A DNA stretch of 64,000 nucleotides, from assembly GCF_022867885.1 (NCBI RefSeq), contig NZ_JALIFP010000001.1, forward strand, positions 124,001 through 188,000. Reading direction: 5' to 3'. Origin of the DNA: Lederbergia sp. NSJ-179 (lineage in GTDB: Bacteria > Bacillota > Bacilli > Bacillales > Bacillaceae_C). The translations under genes were made by a program, and so were the position numbers. A model generated the notes under the pieces. The model was not told the origin of the DNA. It saw only the letters and a program-made list of their open reading frames with translations, and ran no database searches. Positions 1 to 8,100 of the stretch are shown piece by piece. Every line of letters begins with the position of its first letter. Positions within the stretch are counted from its first letter, which is position 1.

Positions 1-288
1 ATATTGGAACAAGATTTTCTCATTTTCTCTTTTGACAATATTGAAGATTGTATTTTTTTAGCTAAAAGATTAATCGAAGTAGAGCGATTTCACAGTATAG
101 GTTCTTTATATGCTTTGAAGGACCGTTATTACTTAGTCATGATGAAAGGTGGAATGAAGCAAGAGGCTATATTAGCTTTAGGAGAAGAATATGGTGAACG
201 TAGTACTGTTACATGGGCTTATTTAGAGGAATATGGTACGCTGATCATAGATAAAACAGCGATACAAACGCTAAATGCACATTTTTAA
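1..288 (+). CDS. ypbH: MecA-family adaptor protein, C-terminal part (partial, cut by window start)
   Basis: The reading frame is open from the first base, so this is the 3' end of a gene that starts before the window. The roughly 95 visible residues match the C-terminal domain of MecA/YpbH adaptors, which bind the ClpC ATPase and deliver substrates to ClpCP; the end carries the pattern YGE-S-x-VT followed by L-x-EYG. Full-length family members are about 190-220 residues. The ypbH assignment rather than mecA rests on the ypdA gene that follows, as in B. subtilis. The gudB gene found between the two in B. subtilis is absent here. Confidence 0.8.
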   Translation: MLEQDFLIFSFDNIEDCIFLAKRLIEVERFHSIGSLYALKDRYYLVMMKGGMKQEAILALGEEYGERSTVTWAYLEEYGTLIIDKTAIQTLNAHF

Positions 289-310
289 TCAAATTCTTTG
301 CACTCATTTT

Positions 311-346
311 TGAAATCTCCTATCATGTATAGATGGGAGATTTTGT
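311..346 (+). terminator. Intrinsic terminator after ypbH
   Basis: Stem AAATCTCC pairs with GGGAGATTT around a short loop and is followed by a T-rich stretch, 25 bases after the ypbH stop codon. Confidence 0.75.
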
Positions 347-425
347 GATCAATTGCCAGTATACAATCATCTGTAAGTGCTTGTAACAGGATGGTTTTGT
401 GTGTTTAGAATAGGAGAGTATGAGG

Positions 426-1385
426 ATGCAAAAAGAAGAATGTATTATTGTTGGCGGCGGACCTTGCGGATTAGCGGCTGCCATTGCTTTGAAAGATATG
501 GGGAAAAATCCACTTGTCATTGAAAAAGGAAATATTGCCAATGCTTTATATCATTATCCTACCCATCAAACTTTTTTTAGTTCAAGTGAAAGGCTTGCGA
601 TTGGCGATGTGCCCTTTATTACAGTGGAACGAAAGCCAAAGAGAAATCAGGCCCTTACATATTATCGTGAAGTCGTAAAACAAAAAGATTTAAGGATTCA
701 TCGTTATGAAACAGTATTACATGTAAAAAAAGAAAATGGTTTATTTAAAGTGGAAACATCGATAGATTCGTATGAAGCAAAATATGTGATCATTGCGACT
801 GGTTATTATGATCATCCTAATTATATGGATATTCCAGGTGAAGATCTCGATAAAGTCTTTCATTACTTTAAAGAGGGTCATCCATACTTTGATACAGATG
901 TGGCGGTCATCGGCGGGAAAAATTCAGCGGTCGATGCAGCTTTGGAACTTCACAATGCAGGGGCAAGAGTGACCTGTTTATACCGTGGCAGCGATTATTC
1001 CCCAAGTGTAAAGCCCTGGATTCTACCTGAATTCCAAGCTTTAGTAAAGAATGGGGAGATCGAGATGCAGTTTAATGCTCATGTGATCGAAATAAAACCA
1101 ACCTCTCTAAGCTATCAAGTAGGAGAAGAAATAAAAGAGATTAAAAATGATTTTGTGTTTGCGATGACGGGCTACCATCCAGATCATCCCTTTATTAGGG
1201 AAATGGGGGTGGAAATTGATCCTGTTACAGGCAGACCTCATTTTGATCCTGAAACAATGGAAACGAATATTGAGAATTTATTTATCGCCGGTGTCCTTGC
1301 AGCCGGAAATGAAGCGAATGAAATCTTTATTGAAAATGGACGTTTGCACGGTGGATTGATCGCTGCCTATATAAGGGAGAAATGA
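426..1385 (+). CDS. ypdA: YpdA-family NAD(P)H-dependent bacillithiol disulfide reductase
   Basis: A 319-residue cytoplasmic flavoprotein. An N-terminal FAD-binding loop GGGPCGLAAA (residues about 9-18) and a second nucleotide loop GGKNSAVDAA near residue 163 mark the two-dinucleotide-binding-domain oxidoreductase fold. YpdA proteins recycle bacillithiol disulfide to bacillithiol. The ATG at 426 is preferred over the in-frame ATG at 420, because GGAGAG at about 412-417 lies too close to 420 and at a good distance from 426. The bacillithiol synthesis genes bshB1 and bshA lie about 32 kb downstream in this window, which fits the role. The gene is monocistronic and convergent with ansA. Confidence 0.9.
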   Translation: MQKEECIIVGGGPCGLAAAIALKDMGKNPLVIEKGNIANALYHYPTHQTFFSSSERLAIGDVPFITVERKPKRNQALTYYREVVKQKDLRIHRYETVLHVKKENGLFKVETSIDSYEAKYVIIATGYYDHPNYMDIPGEDLDKVFHYFKEGHPYFDTDVAVIGGKNSAVDAALELHNAGARVTCLYRGSDYSPSVKPWILPEFQALVKNGEIEMQFNAHVIEIKPTSLSYQVGEEIKEIKNDFVFAMTGYHPDHPFIREMGVEIDPVTGRPHFDPETMETNIENLFIAGVLAAGNEANEIFIENGRLHGGLIAAYIREK

Positions 1386-1398
1386 TTTACTTCTATTT

Positions 1399-1415
1399 GA
1401 GGATGTTCAAAAAGT
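1399..1415 (+). repeat. Terminal fragment of repeat family R1
   Basis: The segment GAGGATGTTCAAAAAGT matches the conserved end of the R1 elements at 18891, 37100, 42580 and 56661. It starts 13 bases after the ypdA stop codon and runs into the ypdA/ansA terminator hairpin. No second end is visible. Confidence 0.6.
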
Positions 1416-1452
1416 TAGTCTGGGGAGAAGAATGTTCAGCGTTCCCCAGACT
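1404..1452 (-). terminator. Terminator between convergent ypdA and ansA
   Basis: A ten-base perfect stem, AGTCTGGGGA (1417-1426) with TCCCCAGACT (1443-1452). Its right arm lies inside the last codons of ansA. Read on the minus strand the hairpin is followed by ACTTTTTG, the layout of an intrinsic terminator for ansA. Confidence 0.7.
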
Positions 1453-2437
1453 TCGTTATGTAGTTTGGATGTTGAAAAAGCTGGGCTAGTTGCGCTAAAT
1501 GGGTTGTTTTGGTTAAGGCGATGAGAAGCTTTATCCTTGCTTTTTGGCCATTTAAGCCATTACAGAAGATCACACCCATTTCTTTCAGTTGCTTTCCGCC
1601 GCCTTCATAATCATAGACATCTTGTGCACTACCTTTATAACAACGTGAAACTAAAATAACCGGGATATTTGCTTGGAGTAATTTTTTGAGCCCATCTAAG
1701 CAGTGTGGAGGAAGATTTCCCTGTCCAAGCGCCTCGATAACAACTCCGTCATACTTCAATTGCTGGATGGCTGTAAATAGATCAGAATCCATTCCCGCAT
1801 ATGCCTTTAGTAAGGCCACTCGTTTATTGAGTCGATTAGGTTGATACTTTTCAACATAGAGTGGTTTATGGTGAAACAGAATTTCCCGTTTTGTGACAAT
1901 TCCGATTGGTCCATACTGCGGACTCTGAAAAGTTGAAACATTACTGGCATGAGTTTTCGTTACATTTTTTGCCGTATGAATTTCATCATTTAAAACCACT
2001 AAAACACCCATCCCATTGGCTTCTTCCGTACAGGCCACCCGTACAGCGGAAATAAAATTGTATAAGCCATCTGAACCAATCTCATTACTAGAGCGCATGG
2101 CTCCTGTCATCACAACCGGGATCTTCACTTCTACTGTTAAATCAAGAAAATAAGCCGTTTCTTCCAAAGTGTCTGTACCATGCGTGATCACAACGCCATC
2201 GATGGAAGAATTGCGGTATTCTCCTTCTATGATCGATTTCAGTTTGAACATATCCGTTGGCTCGATATGGGGAGAAGGAAGATGAAAGGGTTGCTTCGTG
2301 ATCAAATGGGCAAGATTTTTAAGTTGATGGGAAAAGTCTAATAGCGGATGAGCAGATGATGGAGACACGGCTCCTGATTGGGCATCCTCCTCCATAGAAA
2401 TAGTTCCTCCAGTATGCAAAACTAGTATCTGTTTCAA
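1436..2437 (-). CDS. ansA: Type I L-asparaginase
   Basis: A 333-residue enzyme hydrolysing L-asparagine to aspartate and ammonia. The two family signatures are present: HTGGTISM near residue 8 (first catalytic threonine) and THGTDTLEET near residue 85 (second threonine with its Asp). No signal peptide is visible, so it should be cytoplasmic. The start is a TTG at 2437 with GGTG about nine bases upstream; no in-frame ATG with a ribosome site is nearby. In B. subtilis ansA is co-transcribed with the aspartase ansB and controlled by AnsR. Neither is adjacent here, so this copy appears to be a single-gene unit. Confidence 0.93.
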   Translation of the reverse strand: MKQILVLHTGGTISMEEDAQSGAVSPSSAHPLLDFSHQLKNLAHLITKQPFHLPSPHIEPTDMFKLKSIIEGEYRNSSIDGVVITHGTDTLEETAYFLDLTVEVKIPVVMTGAMRSSNEIGSDGLYNFISAVRVACTEEANGMGVLVVLNDEIHTAKNVTKTHASNVSTFQSPQYGPIGIVTKREILFHHKPLYVEKYQPNRLNKRVALLKAYAGMDSDLFTAIQQLKYDGVVIEALGQGNLPPHCLDGLKKLLQANIPVILVSRCYKGSAQDVYDYEGGGKQLKEMGVIFCNGLNGQKARIKLLIALTKTTHLAQLAQLFQHPNYITKSGER

Positions 2438-2459
2438 TGAGAATTCACCTTTTTCGTCT

Positions 2460-2483
2460 TTTTATCGTTTTATCATTTTATCA
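2460..2483. repeat. Three direct octamer repeats in the ansA/prsW divergent region
   Basis: TTTTATCG, TTTTATCA and TTTTATCA follow one another without gaps between the divergent starts of ansA and prsW. They could be chance AT-rich sequence or a binding site (read on the minus strand, TGATAAAA repeats). No function can be shown from sequence. Confidence 0.5.
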
Positions 2484-2542
2484 TTTTCAATTGATCCCTT
2501 CCATGTTAACATGAAAGAAACAGAAAGAAATGAGTGCTGATT

Positions 2543-3229
2543 ATGATAGGCCTATTATCTGCCGGGATTGCACCAGGTTTAGCCTTAATAAGTTATTTTT
2601 ATTTGCGCGATCAATATGGGCAAGAGCCTATTATGAACGTATTTAAAATGTTTTTATTCGGCGCCATTTTAACATTCCCGATTATGTTTATGCAATACGT
2701 AATGAATACGGAGTTTTTTTTCATCAATGAATATGTACATTCCTTTATTTCGGCAGCCTTGCTAGAGGAGTTTTTTAAATGGTTTATTTTATTTTTGGCC
2801 ATTTATCCCCATGCCGATTTTGATGAACCTTACGATGGAATTGTCTATGGTGCCTCCATGTCATTAGGATTTGCTACAGTGGAAAATATTCTTTATTTAA
2901 TTGGCAACGGCATTGAATTTGCCATGGGACGCGCCTTACTTCCCGTTTCAAGTCATGCTCTCTTTGGCGTCTTAATGGGCTATTATCTTGGTAAGGCAAA
3001 ATTTAGAATAGGTGGAAAGCGGGAATTATGGTTATTGTATTCTTTCTTTATTCCCTTTATTTTACACGGATTCTATGATTCCATACTTGTTGGGAAAAGA
3101 TGGCTTTATTATATGATTCCCTTTATGTTATTCCTCTGGTATCTCGGTCTTAAAAAAGTAAAACATGCCCATTTATTATCCAAAAAACATCTACAAAATA
3201 AATATAAAGAAGAACGAGCTGCATTCTAG
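2543..3229 (+). CDS. prsW: Intramembrane protease PrsW, site-1 protease for anti-sigma factor RsiW
   Basis: A 228-residue polytopic membrane protein. The PrsW glutamic-type protease motifs are visible: EE in the segment LLEEFFKW (about residues 75-82), the block DEPYDGIVYGASMSLGFATVEN (about residues 96-117, written here only as its ends DEPYDGIVYG and GFATVEN) and the HALFG / HGFYD histidine motifs near residues 139 and 177. In B. subtilis PrsW cleaves RsiW to release SigW in response to envelope stress. ATG 2543 gives an N-terminus matching known PrsW proteins; the GTG nine bases upstream lacks a ribosome site. The order prsW-sleB-ypeB is as in B. subtilis. Confidence 0.92.
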   Translation: MIGLLSAGIAPGLALISYFYLRDQYGQEPIMNVFKMFLFGAILTFPIMFMQYVMNTEFFFINEYVHSFISAALLEEFFKWFILFLAIYPHADFDEPYDGIVYGASMSLGFATVENILYLIGNGIEFAMGRALLPVSSHALFGVLMGYYLGKAKFRIGGKRELWLLYSFFIPFILHGFYDSILVGKRWLYYMIPFMLFLWYLGLKKVKHAHLLSKKHLQNKYKEERAAF

Positions 3230-3268
3230 TTAAGGGATGGCGGCTTTTTTATTTACGCATCAATTTTA

Positions 3269-3301
3269 TGAATAAAATTGGTTTTTTCTTAAGACAATAT
3301 G
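3269..3301 (+). promoter_or_regulatory. Possible SigG-type promoter of sleB-ypeB (weak)
   Basis: TGAATA at 3269-3274 equals the SigG -35 consensus. The best downstream -10-like sequence, CAATAT (3295-3300), is imperfect and the 20-base spacing is long. The suggestion leans on sleB being a forespore gene in B. subtilis. Confidence 0.25.
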
Positions 3302-3332
3302 GTTAGGAAAACAATTTTTGGAGGCTATAAAA

Positions 3333-4157
3333 ATGAGATATAGCAAAATGGCGAAGCTAATATCCGTTTTACTCGTAAGTATCGTCATCCTATCGATCCC
3401 ACCTATACATGAAACACGGGCCTTTACGAATCAAGTGATTCAAAAGGGTGCTGTGGGGGATGATGTGATCGAATTACAAGCCAGACTACAGTATATTGGC
3501 TTTTACAATGGGAAGATTGATGGCGTGTTCGGTTGGGGAACATACTGGGCTTTAAGAAATTTCCAAAGTGATTTTGGGTTGCCAATTGATGGACTAGCAG
3601 GAAAAGATACAAAGGCAAAACTTGTTAAAGCATCAAAATATAATGAACAATATGTGAAGAACCAAATTAAGCAAGGAAAAAAATTCACACATTATGGTGG
3701 AACAAATTTGTCCCAGCAATCTGCCCCTAATAAAGGACAATCTGGTAGTCAAGGTGGTGGCTCCCAACCGAAACCAACGGCTACCAATACACCCGCAGGA
3801 TTTTCGCAAAACGATATTCAACTGATGGCGAATGCCGTACATGGGGAGGCACGCGGAGAACCATATGAAGGCCAAGTGGCGGTTGCCGCTGTTATATTAA
3901 ACAGAGTAAATAGCGCTTCTTTTCCCAATAGTGTATATGGCGTTATTTTCCAGCCGGGCGCTTTTACTGCCGTTTCGGATGGGCAAATATGGTTAGAGCC
4001 TAATGAGACTTCAAAAAGGGCGGTTTTAGATGCGATTAATGGATGGGATCCAACAAATAGCGCCCTTTACTATTTTAACCCAGATACGGCGACAAGTGCT
4101 TGGATTTGGACTCGTCCGCAAATTAAGCGAATTGGTAAGCATATCTTTTGCATGTAA
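3333..4157 (+). CDS. sleB: Spore cortex-lytic enzyme SleB
   Basis: A 274-residue secreted lytic transglycosylase that degrades cortex peptidoglycan (muramic-delta-lactam form) during germination. Residues 1-30 form a signal peptide. Residues about 34-95 are a peptidoglycan-binding domain (GAVGDDVIELQARL, then DGVFGWGT). A Gly/Ser/Gln/Pro-rich linker follows to about 145, then the hydrolase-2 catalytic domain with HGEARGEPYEGQ, its catalytic Glu included. ATG 3333 has GGAGG ten bases upstream; the TTG at 3318 overlaps that ribosome site. It is followed after 18 bases by ypeB, its usual partner, needed for SleB stability in the spore. Confidence 0.96.
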   Translation: MRYSKMAKLISVLLVSIVILSIPPIHETRAFTNQVIQKGAVGDDVIELQARLQYIGFYNGKIDGVFGWGTYWALRNFQSDFGLPIDGLAGKDTKAKLVKASKYNEQYVKNQIKQGKKFTHYGGTNLSQQSAPNKGQSGSQGGGSQPKPTATNTPAGFSQNDIQLMANAVHGEARGEPYEGQVAVAAVILNRVNSASFPNSVYGVIFQPGAFTAVSDGQIWLEPNETSKRAVLDAINGWDPTNSALYYFNPDTATSAWIWTRPQIKRIGKHIFCM

Positions 4158-4175
4158 ATAGGGAGGTGTTTTTTC

Positions 4176-5522
4176 ATGATTAGATCAATATTGATTGGTG
4201 TATTAGTCATTGGAATTGCTGGAACGGCCTATTGGGGTTATCAAGAACATCAGGAAAAAAATGCCATTTTAATGAATGCAGAAAATAACTATCAGCATGC
4301 TTTTCATGATTTATCATATCAAATGGATATATTACACGACAAAATTGGAACGACATTGGCGATGAATTCTAGAAAATCCTTGTCACCAGCACTTGCAGAC
4401 GTCTGGAGGATTACTTCTGAAGCAAGATCACAGGTGGGCCAATTGCCTTTAACATTATTACCCTTTAATAAAACAGAAGAGTTCCTCGCGAATATTGGCA
4501 ATTTTAGTTATCGCACAGCGGTCCGGGATTTAGATAAGGAACCCTTATCTAAAAAGGAATATACGACATTGCAAAAGCTTTACAGTCAGAGTGATGATAT
4601 TCGTTCAGAGCTTAGAAATGTTCAACATTTAGTGCTGAAGAATAATCTTAGATGGATGGATGTTGAGCTGGCCTTAGCATCCGGAAAAGAAATGACTGAT
4701 AATACGATCATTGATGGGTTTAAAACGGTTGAAAAACGATCGAAAGGATTCAGTGATGAGCATTTAGAAGATGGGACGATGGTCACCTTTCAAAAGAAAG
4801 ATCAAAATTTTAGCCATTTAAAAGGTCCATCCATTTCTAAGGACGATGCTGTTTCGCTCGCCAAAACATATGCAGGCTTAAAAAATATTCATGATGTGAA
4901 GGTAGAAGAGAATGGAAAAGGCTCAGACTATGATTTTTATAGTGTGAATCTTGACAATGGAAGTGACAAAGCCAGCTTGGATATTGCGAAAAAAGGAGGA
5001 TACCCCATCTGGCTGATCAATCATCGCGATATCGGTGAACAGAAGATTAGTTTAAATGAGGCGGCCTCGAATGCAAAGGATTATCTACAGAAGCATAAGT
5101 ATCAAAATCTGGAATTAACAGAGAGTACCCAATATGATACTCAAGGATTATTTACCTTTACAACCGTTCAAGATGGCGTAACCATATACCCTGAATCCAT
5201 TAAGGTAAAAGTGGCGCTTGATAACGGTCAGGTGATCGGTTTCGCTGCTTCCGATTATTTAAAGGGTCATCACGACCGAAACATACCGAAACCGAAATTA
5301 ACGGAAAAAGAGGCAAGCGGTTATATAAATGAAAATGTAAACATAATGGATCACAAGTTAGCAATTGTTGCGAATGATCTTGGCAAAGAAGTATTTTGTC
5401 ACGAATTTATCGGCACAATGGGAAACGATACGTATCGAATTTATATTAATGCCGAAACAGGTACGGAAGAGAAAGTGGAAAAACTTCAAAACGCTGAGTC
5501 TTTATACGAAGACGTGGTATAA
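4176..5522 (+). CDS. ypeB: Germination protein YpeB
   Basis: A 448-residue protein with one N-terminal membrane segment (about residues 3-20) and a large outer part. The last 250 residues hold PepSY-like repeats (for example ISKDDAVSLAKTYAG and ISLNEAASNAKDYL-type helices). In Bacillus, YpeB and SleB depend on each other for localisation and stability in the dormant spore, and YpeB is cleaved on germination. A strong GGAGGTG ribosome site lies eight bases before ATG 4176. It is the last gene of the sleB operon, closed by a terminator at 5531. Confidence 0.94.
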   Translation: MIRSILIGVLVIGIAGTAYWGYQEHQEKNAILMNAENNYQHAFHDLSYQMDILHDKIGTTLAMNSRKSLSPALADVWRITSEARSQVGQLPLTLLPFNKTEEFLANIGNFSYRTAVRDLDKEPLSKKEYTTLQKLYSQSDDIRSELRNVQHLVLKNNLRWMDVELALASGKEMTDNTIIDGFKTVEKRSKGFSDEHLEDGTMVTFQKKDQNFSHLKGPSISKDDAVSLAKTYAGLKNIHDVKVEENGKGSDYDFYSVNLDNGSDKASLDIAKKGGYPIWLINHRDIGEQKISLNEAASNAKDYLQKHKYQNLELTESTQYDTQGLFTFTTVQDGVTIYPESIKVKVALDNGQVIGFAASDYLKGHHDRNIPKPKLTEKEASGYINENVNIMDHKLAIVANDLGKEVFCHEFIGTMGNDTYRIYINAETGTEEKVEKLQNAESLYEDVV

Positions 5523-5530
5523 GTTAAAAA

Positions 5531-5572
5531 GAGCCCATCTAAAGCTATAAACAGCTTAGATGGGCTCATTTT
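5531..5572 (+). terminator. Terminator of sleB-ypeB
   Basis: Long stem GAGCCCATCTAA with TTAGATGGGCTC, extended by AGCT/AGCT in the loop region, then ATTTTAG. Confidence 0.85.
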
Positions 5573-5647
5573 AGTATTCCAAAAACTAGCAATAGAGAAA
5601 CATCTCTGAGATAATAAATAGTAAAAAGGTAATAGGTGGGGGATGAG

Positions 5648-6310
5648 ATGATAAAAGTAGGGATGGATATTATTTTAGAATTGGATCGAGAAGATCGATC
5701 AGAAAAATTCAAAGCTAAAATAGCTGATTTTTCTGAAGGAAAAATATATATTACCTATCCTATTAGTAGTGCATCGAATAAAGTGATTTTTCTTATGAAG
5801 GAAGAGGAACTGTTTGTAAGTTTTTCGGATAAGGAAACTGGGGGTGCCTATTTATTTAGAACAAAAGTCTTGGGCCAAATAAAGAATCCAATTCCTTTAC
5901 TGGTCTTATTTTGTCCCGAAGAAACGAAGTTTATGAAAATTCAGCGTCGTGAATTCGTTCGTGTGAAGACAACATTAGATGTTTCACTCCAATTCCCAAT
6001 TGAACAAAAATACGTTCCGACTGTAACAGAGGATCTAAGCGCTGGTGGTTGTTCAGTTATTAATCGTCCTCACATACAGATTAAAAAGGGAGAAGTGGGA
6101 AACATTTTGCTCGTATTACCTTTTTCAACAAAGGAATATGTCTACCTAAATATTACATGTAGGGTTGTGAGGAATTTTGAAAAAAAGGGGGTTAGCCTTA
6201 TTTCTTTACAATTTTTAAATGTAACCGATCAAGAGCAGCAACAAATGATCCGTTACACATTTGAAAAGCAGTTAGAGTATCGAAAAAGAGGTATAGCGGA
6301 GATAAAATAA
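5648..6310 (+). CDS. ypfA: PilZ-domain cyclic-di-GMP receptor (YcgR/DgrA-type flagellar brake)
   Basis: A 220-residue cytoplasmic protein with an N-terminal YcgR-like beta domain (residues about 1-100) and a C-terminal PilZ domain. Both c-di-GMP motifs are intact: QRREFVR (R-R-x-x-x-R, near residue 100) and DLSAGG (D-x-S-x-x-G, near residue 135). The B. subtilis homologue DgrA (YpfA) slows motility when bound to c-di-GMP. ATG 5648 is chosen over GTG 5636 because GGTGGGGG overlaps the latter. It sits between the sleB operon and ypfB-cmk as in B. subtilis. Confidence 0.9.
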   Translation: MIKVGMDIILELDREDRSEKFKAKIADFSEGKIYITYPISSASNKVIFLMKEEELFVSFSDKETGGAYLFRTKVLGQIKNPIPLLVLFCPEETKFMKIQRREFVRVKTTLDVSLQFPIEQKYVPTVTEDLSAGGCSVINRPHIQIKKGEVGNILLVLPFSTKEYVYLNITCRVVRNFEKKGVSLISLQFLNVTDQEQQQMIRYTFEKQLEYRKRGIAEIK

Positions 6311-6351
6311 CTCATTTTTGGCCATAATAAGGAAAAAACGGAGTGGTGCAG

Positions 6352-6546
6352 ATGAAGACTTTTGAACGAATTTTATTAAAACTTGTTCTCTTCCACTTGG
6401 TGATCCTTATTGTTGTTCAGACAGTATTTCAAAACTTAACTTGGTTTGATTATGTAAATAAATTAATTCAATATGAAGGCGTCTCCGGTTTGGAAGAACA
6501 AACGAAAATGGGTGTATTTGATCAGCTTATTCCTCCAGAAAAATAA
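6352..6546 (+). CDS. ypfB: Small single-pass membrane protein, YpfB-like (DUF5359)
   Basis: A 64-residue protein with one hydrophobic segment (residues about 8-28) and a short hydrophilic tail. Length, position between ypfA and cmk, and the sequence MKTFERILLKL near the start agree with the YpfB family of Bacillus, whose function is unknown. ATG 6352 is used, with GGAGTG about five bases upstream; GTG 6343 overlaps the ribosome site. Confidence 0.75.
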   Translation: MKTFERILLKLVLFHLVILIVVQTVFQNLTWFDYVNKLIQYEGVSGLEEQTKMGVFDQLIPPEK

Positions 6547-6644
6547 AGTGCTGGTCAAATTTCCAGTTGAATGTTGTTAAATTCTTTTAAAGATAACCTA
6601 AATATTTTACTCATTATTTACGAGGAATTCAGCTTGTTATATGG

Positions 6645-6650
6645 TATGAT
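6645..6650 (+). promoter_or_regulatory. Extended -10 promoter candidate for cmk
   Basis: TGGTATGAT (6642-6650) is an extended -10 with TATGAT at 6645. No good -35 is seen. It lies 48 bases before the cmk start. Confidence 0.4.
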
Positions 6651-6697
6651 AAAAACAACGAATATCTTATTTCTAGGAAGCAAGCAGGTGAAGGAAT

Positions 6698-7381
6698 TTG
6701 ACATTAAATAAAATTAGCATTGCCATCGATGGGCCAGCAGGCGCAGGAAAAAGTACAGTGGCAAAAATCGTAGCTGAAAAATTATCTTATATATATGTCG
6801 ATACAGGAGCCATGTATAGAGCTCTAACATACAAGGCTTTGAAAAATCAAATCAATATTCAAAATGATAATGAATTAGCAGATTTATTATCCCATACAGA
6901 GATAGAGTTATCCCCGTCTAAAAATGGACAACTTGTCATTGTGGATGGGAAAGATGTGACGAAAGTTATCCGTGAAGATCAAGTGACAAATACTGTATCA
7001 ATAGTCGCCGCTCATCGTTTAGTTCGTGAAAAAATGGTGAAACAGCAAAAGCAATTAGGGAGTGCTGGCGGAGTTGTGATGGATGGTCGAGATATAGGAA
7101 CAGAAGTATTACCTCATGCAGAGTTAAAAGTTTTTTTAGTAGCAAGTGTCGAGGTGAGAGCAGAAAGACGACATCTTGAAAATATCGAGAAGGGCTTTCC
7201 ATCTAATTTAGAAAAACTAAAAAAGGAAATAAGTTTACGAGATCAACAAGATTCCGAACGAGAGTTTTCCCCTCTAAGGAAGGCAGAAGACGCGATTGAA
7301 ATAGATACTTCATTCCTTTCCATTGCTGAAGTGGCGAATCAAATTTATCAATTAGCCCTTGAAAGGATGGAAGGAAATTGA
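6698..7381 (+). CDS. cmk: Cytidylate kinase
   Basis: A 227-residue cytoplasmic kinase that phosphorylates CMP and dCMP to the diphosphates. The P-loop GPAGAGKST lies at residues about 11-19, the substrate-binding DTGAMYRA follows near residue 34, and GRDIGTEV near residue 130 is typical of the family. The start is TTG 6698, with AGGTGAAGG upstream at good spacing. Its stop codon overlaps the TTG start of plsC by four bases, so the two are translationally coupled. Confidence 0.96.
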   Translation: MTLNKISIAIDGPAGAGKSTVAKIVAEKLSYIYVDTGAMYRALTYKALKNQINIQNDNELADLLSHTEIELSPSKNGQLVIVDGKDVTKVIREDQVTNTVSIVAAHRLVREKMVKQQKQLGSAGGVVMDGRDIGTEVLPHAELKVFLVASVEVRAERRHLENIEKGFPSNLEKLKKEISLRDQQDSEREFSPLRKAEDAIEIDTSFLSIAEVANQIYQLALERMEGN

Positions 7382-7965
7382 GCTTTTATGGGTTTGCAAG
7401 AGCGGTTGTCAAAGGAATTTTTAAACCCCTTTATCGTGTAGAGGTAATTGGAATAGAACATTTCCCTAAAGAAGGTGGTGTTCTATTATGCTCCAATCAT
7501 ATTAGCAATCTTGATCCCCCTACAGTCGGAATGTCAGCGCCAAGACCGGTACATTTTATGGCAAAAGCGGAGTTATTTCAGAACATAGCAACAAAGAAAT
7601 TGATGAATGCAATCAATGCTTTTCCGGTTAAGCGAGGCATGAGTGATCGTGAAGCTTTAAGAACCGGATTGAAATTATTAAAAGAGGGTAAAGTTGTGGG
7701 GCTATTTCCCGAAGGTACAAGAAGCGTGACAGGGGAACTTGGTAAGGGATTAGCGGGTGCCGGCTTCTTTGCCCTACGTTCGAATGCGCAGATTGTTCCG
7801 TGTGCTGTTATTGGTCCATATAAGCCCTTTAAAAAACAAAAAGTTATTTTTGGAAAACCAATTGAATTTGACGAAATTCGAAAAAATAAAGTATCTGCTG
7901 ATGTGGCGACAGAAGTGATTATGGCAGAAATTCAAAAGCTTTTAGACAGCGATTTTGTTGATTGA
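7378..7965 (+). CDS. plsC: 1-acyl-sn-glycerol-3-phosphate acyltransferase
   Basis: A 195-residue membrane-associated enzyme that acylates lysophosphatidic acid to phosphatidic acid in phospholipid synthesis. The acyltransferase motifs are intact: NHISNLDPP (H-x4-D, residues about 40-48) and FPEGTRS (residues about 112-118). The TTG start at 7378 overlaps the cmk stop, with GGAAGGAAA just upstream inside cmk. The cmk-plsC-ypfD order is conserved in Bacillus. Confidence 0.94.
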   Translation: MSFYGFARAVVKGIFKPLYRVEVIGIEHFPKEGGVLLCSNHISNLDPPTVGMSAPRPVHFMAKAELFQNIATKKLMNAINAFPVKRGMSDREALRTGLKLLKEGKVVGLFPEGTRSVTGELGKGLAGAGFFALRSNAQIVPCAVIGPYKPFKKQKVIFGKPIEFDEIRKNKVSADVATEVIMAEIQKLLDSDFVD

Positions 7966-8100
7966 ATATTTTTACATTATTGATTGTATGCAGTTGCTAT
8001 TACTTGACAAACGTATTCATTTATAAGAAGTTAATAGGAGGATGATTTGAAATAGACCAAATTAATTCTTGTATTTTTAAAGCCGATAGGAGGAGTACAT

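Noticed and set aside
8004-8037. Perfect TTGACA before ypfD considered as a promoter
   Set aside because: No acceptable -10 box at 15-19 bases; TTATAA is too close and TAATAG too far.
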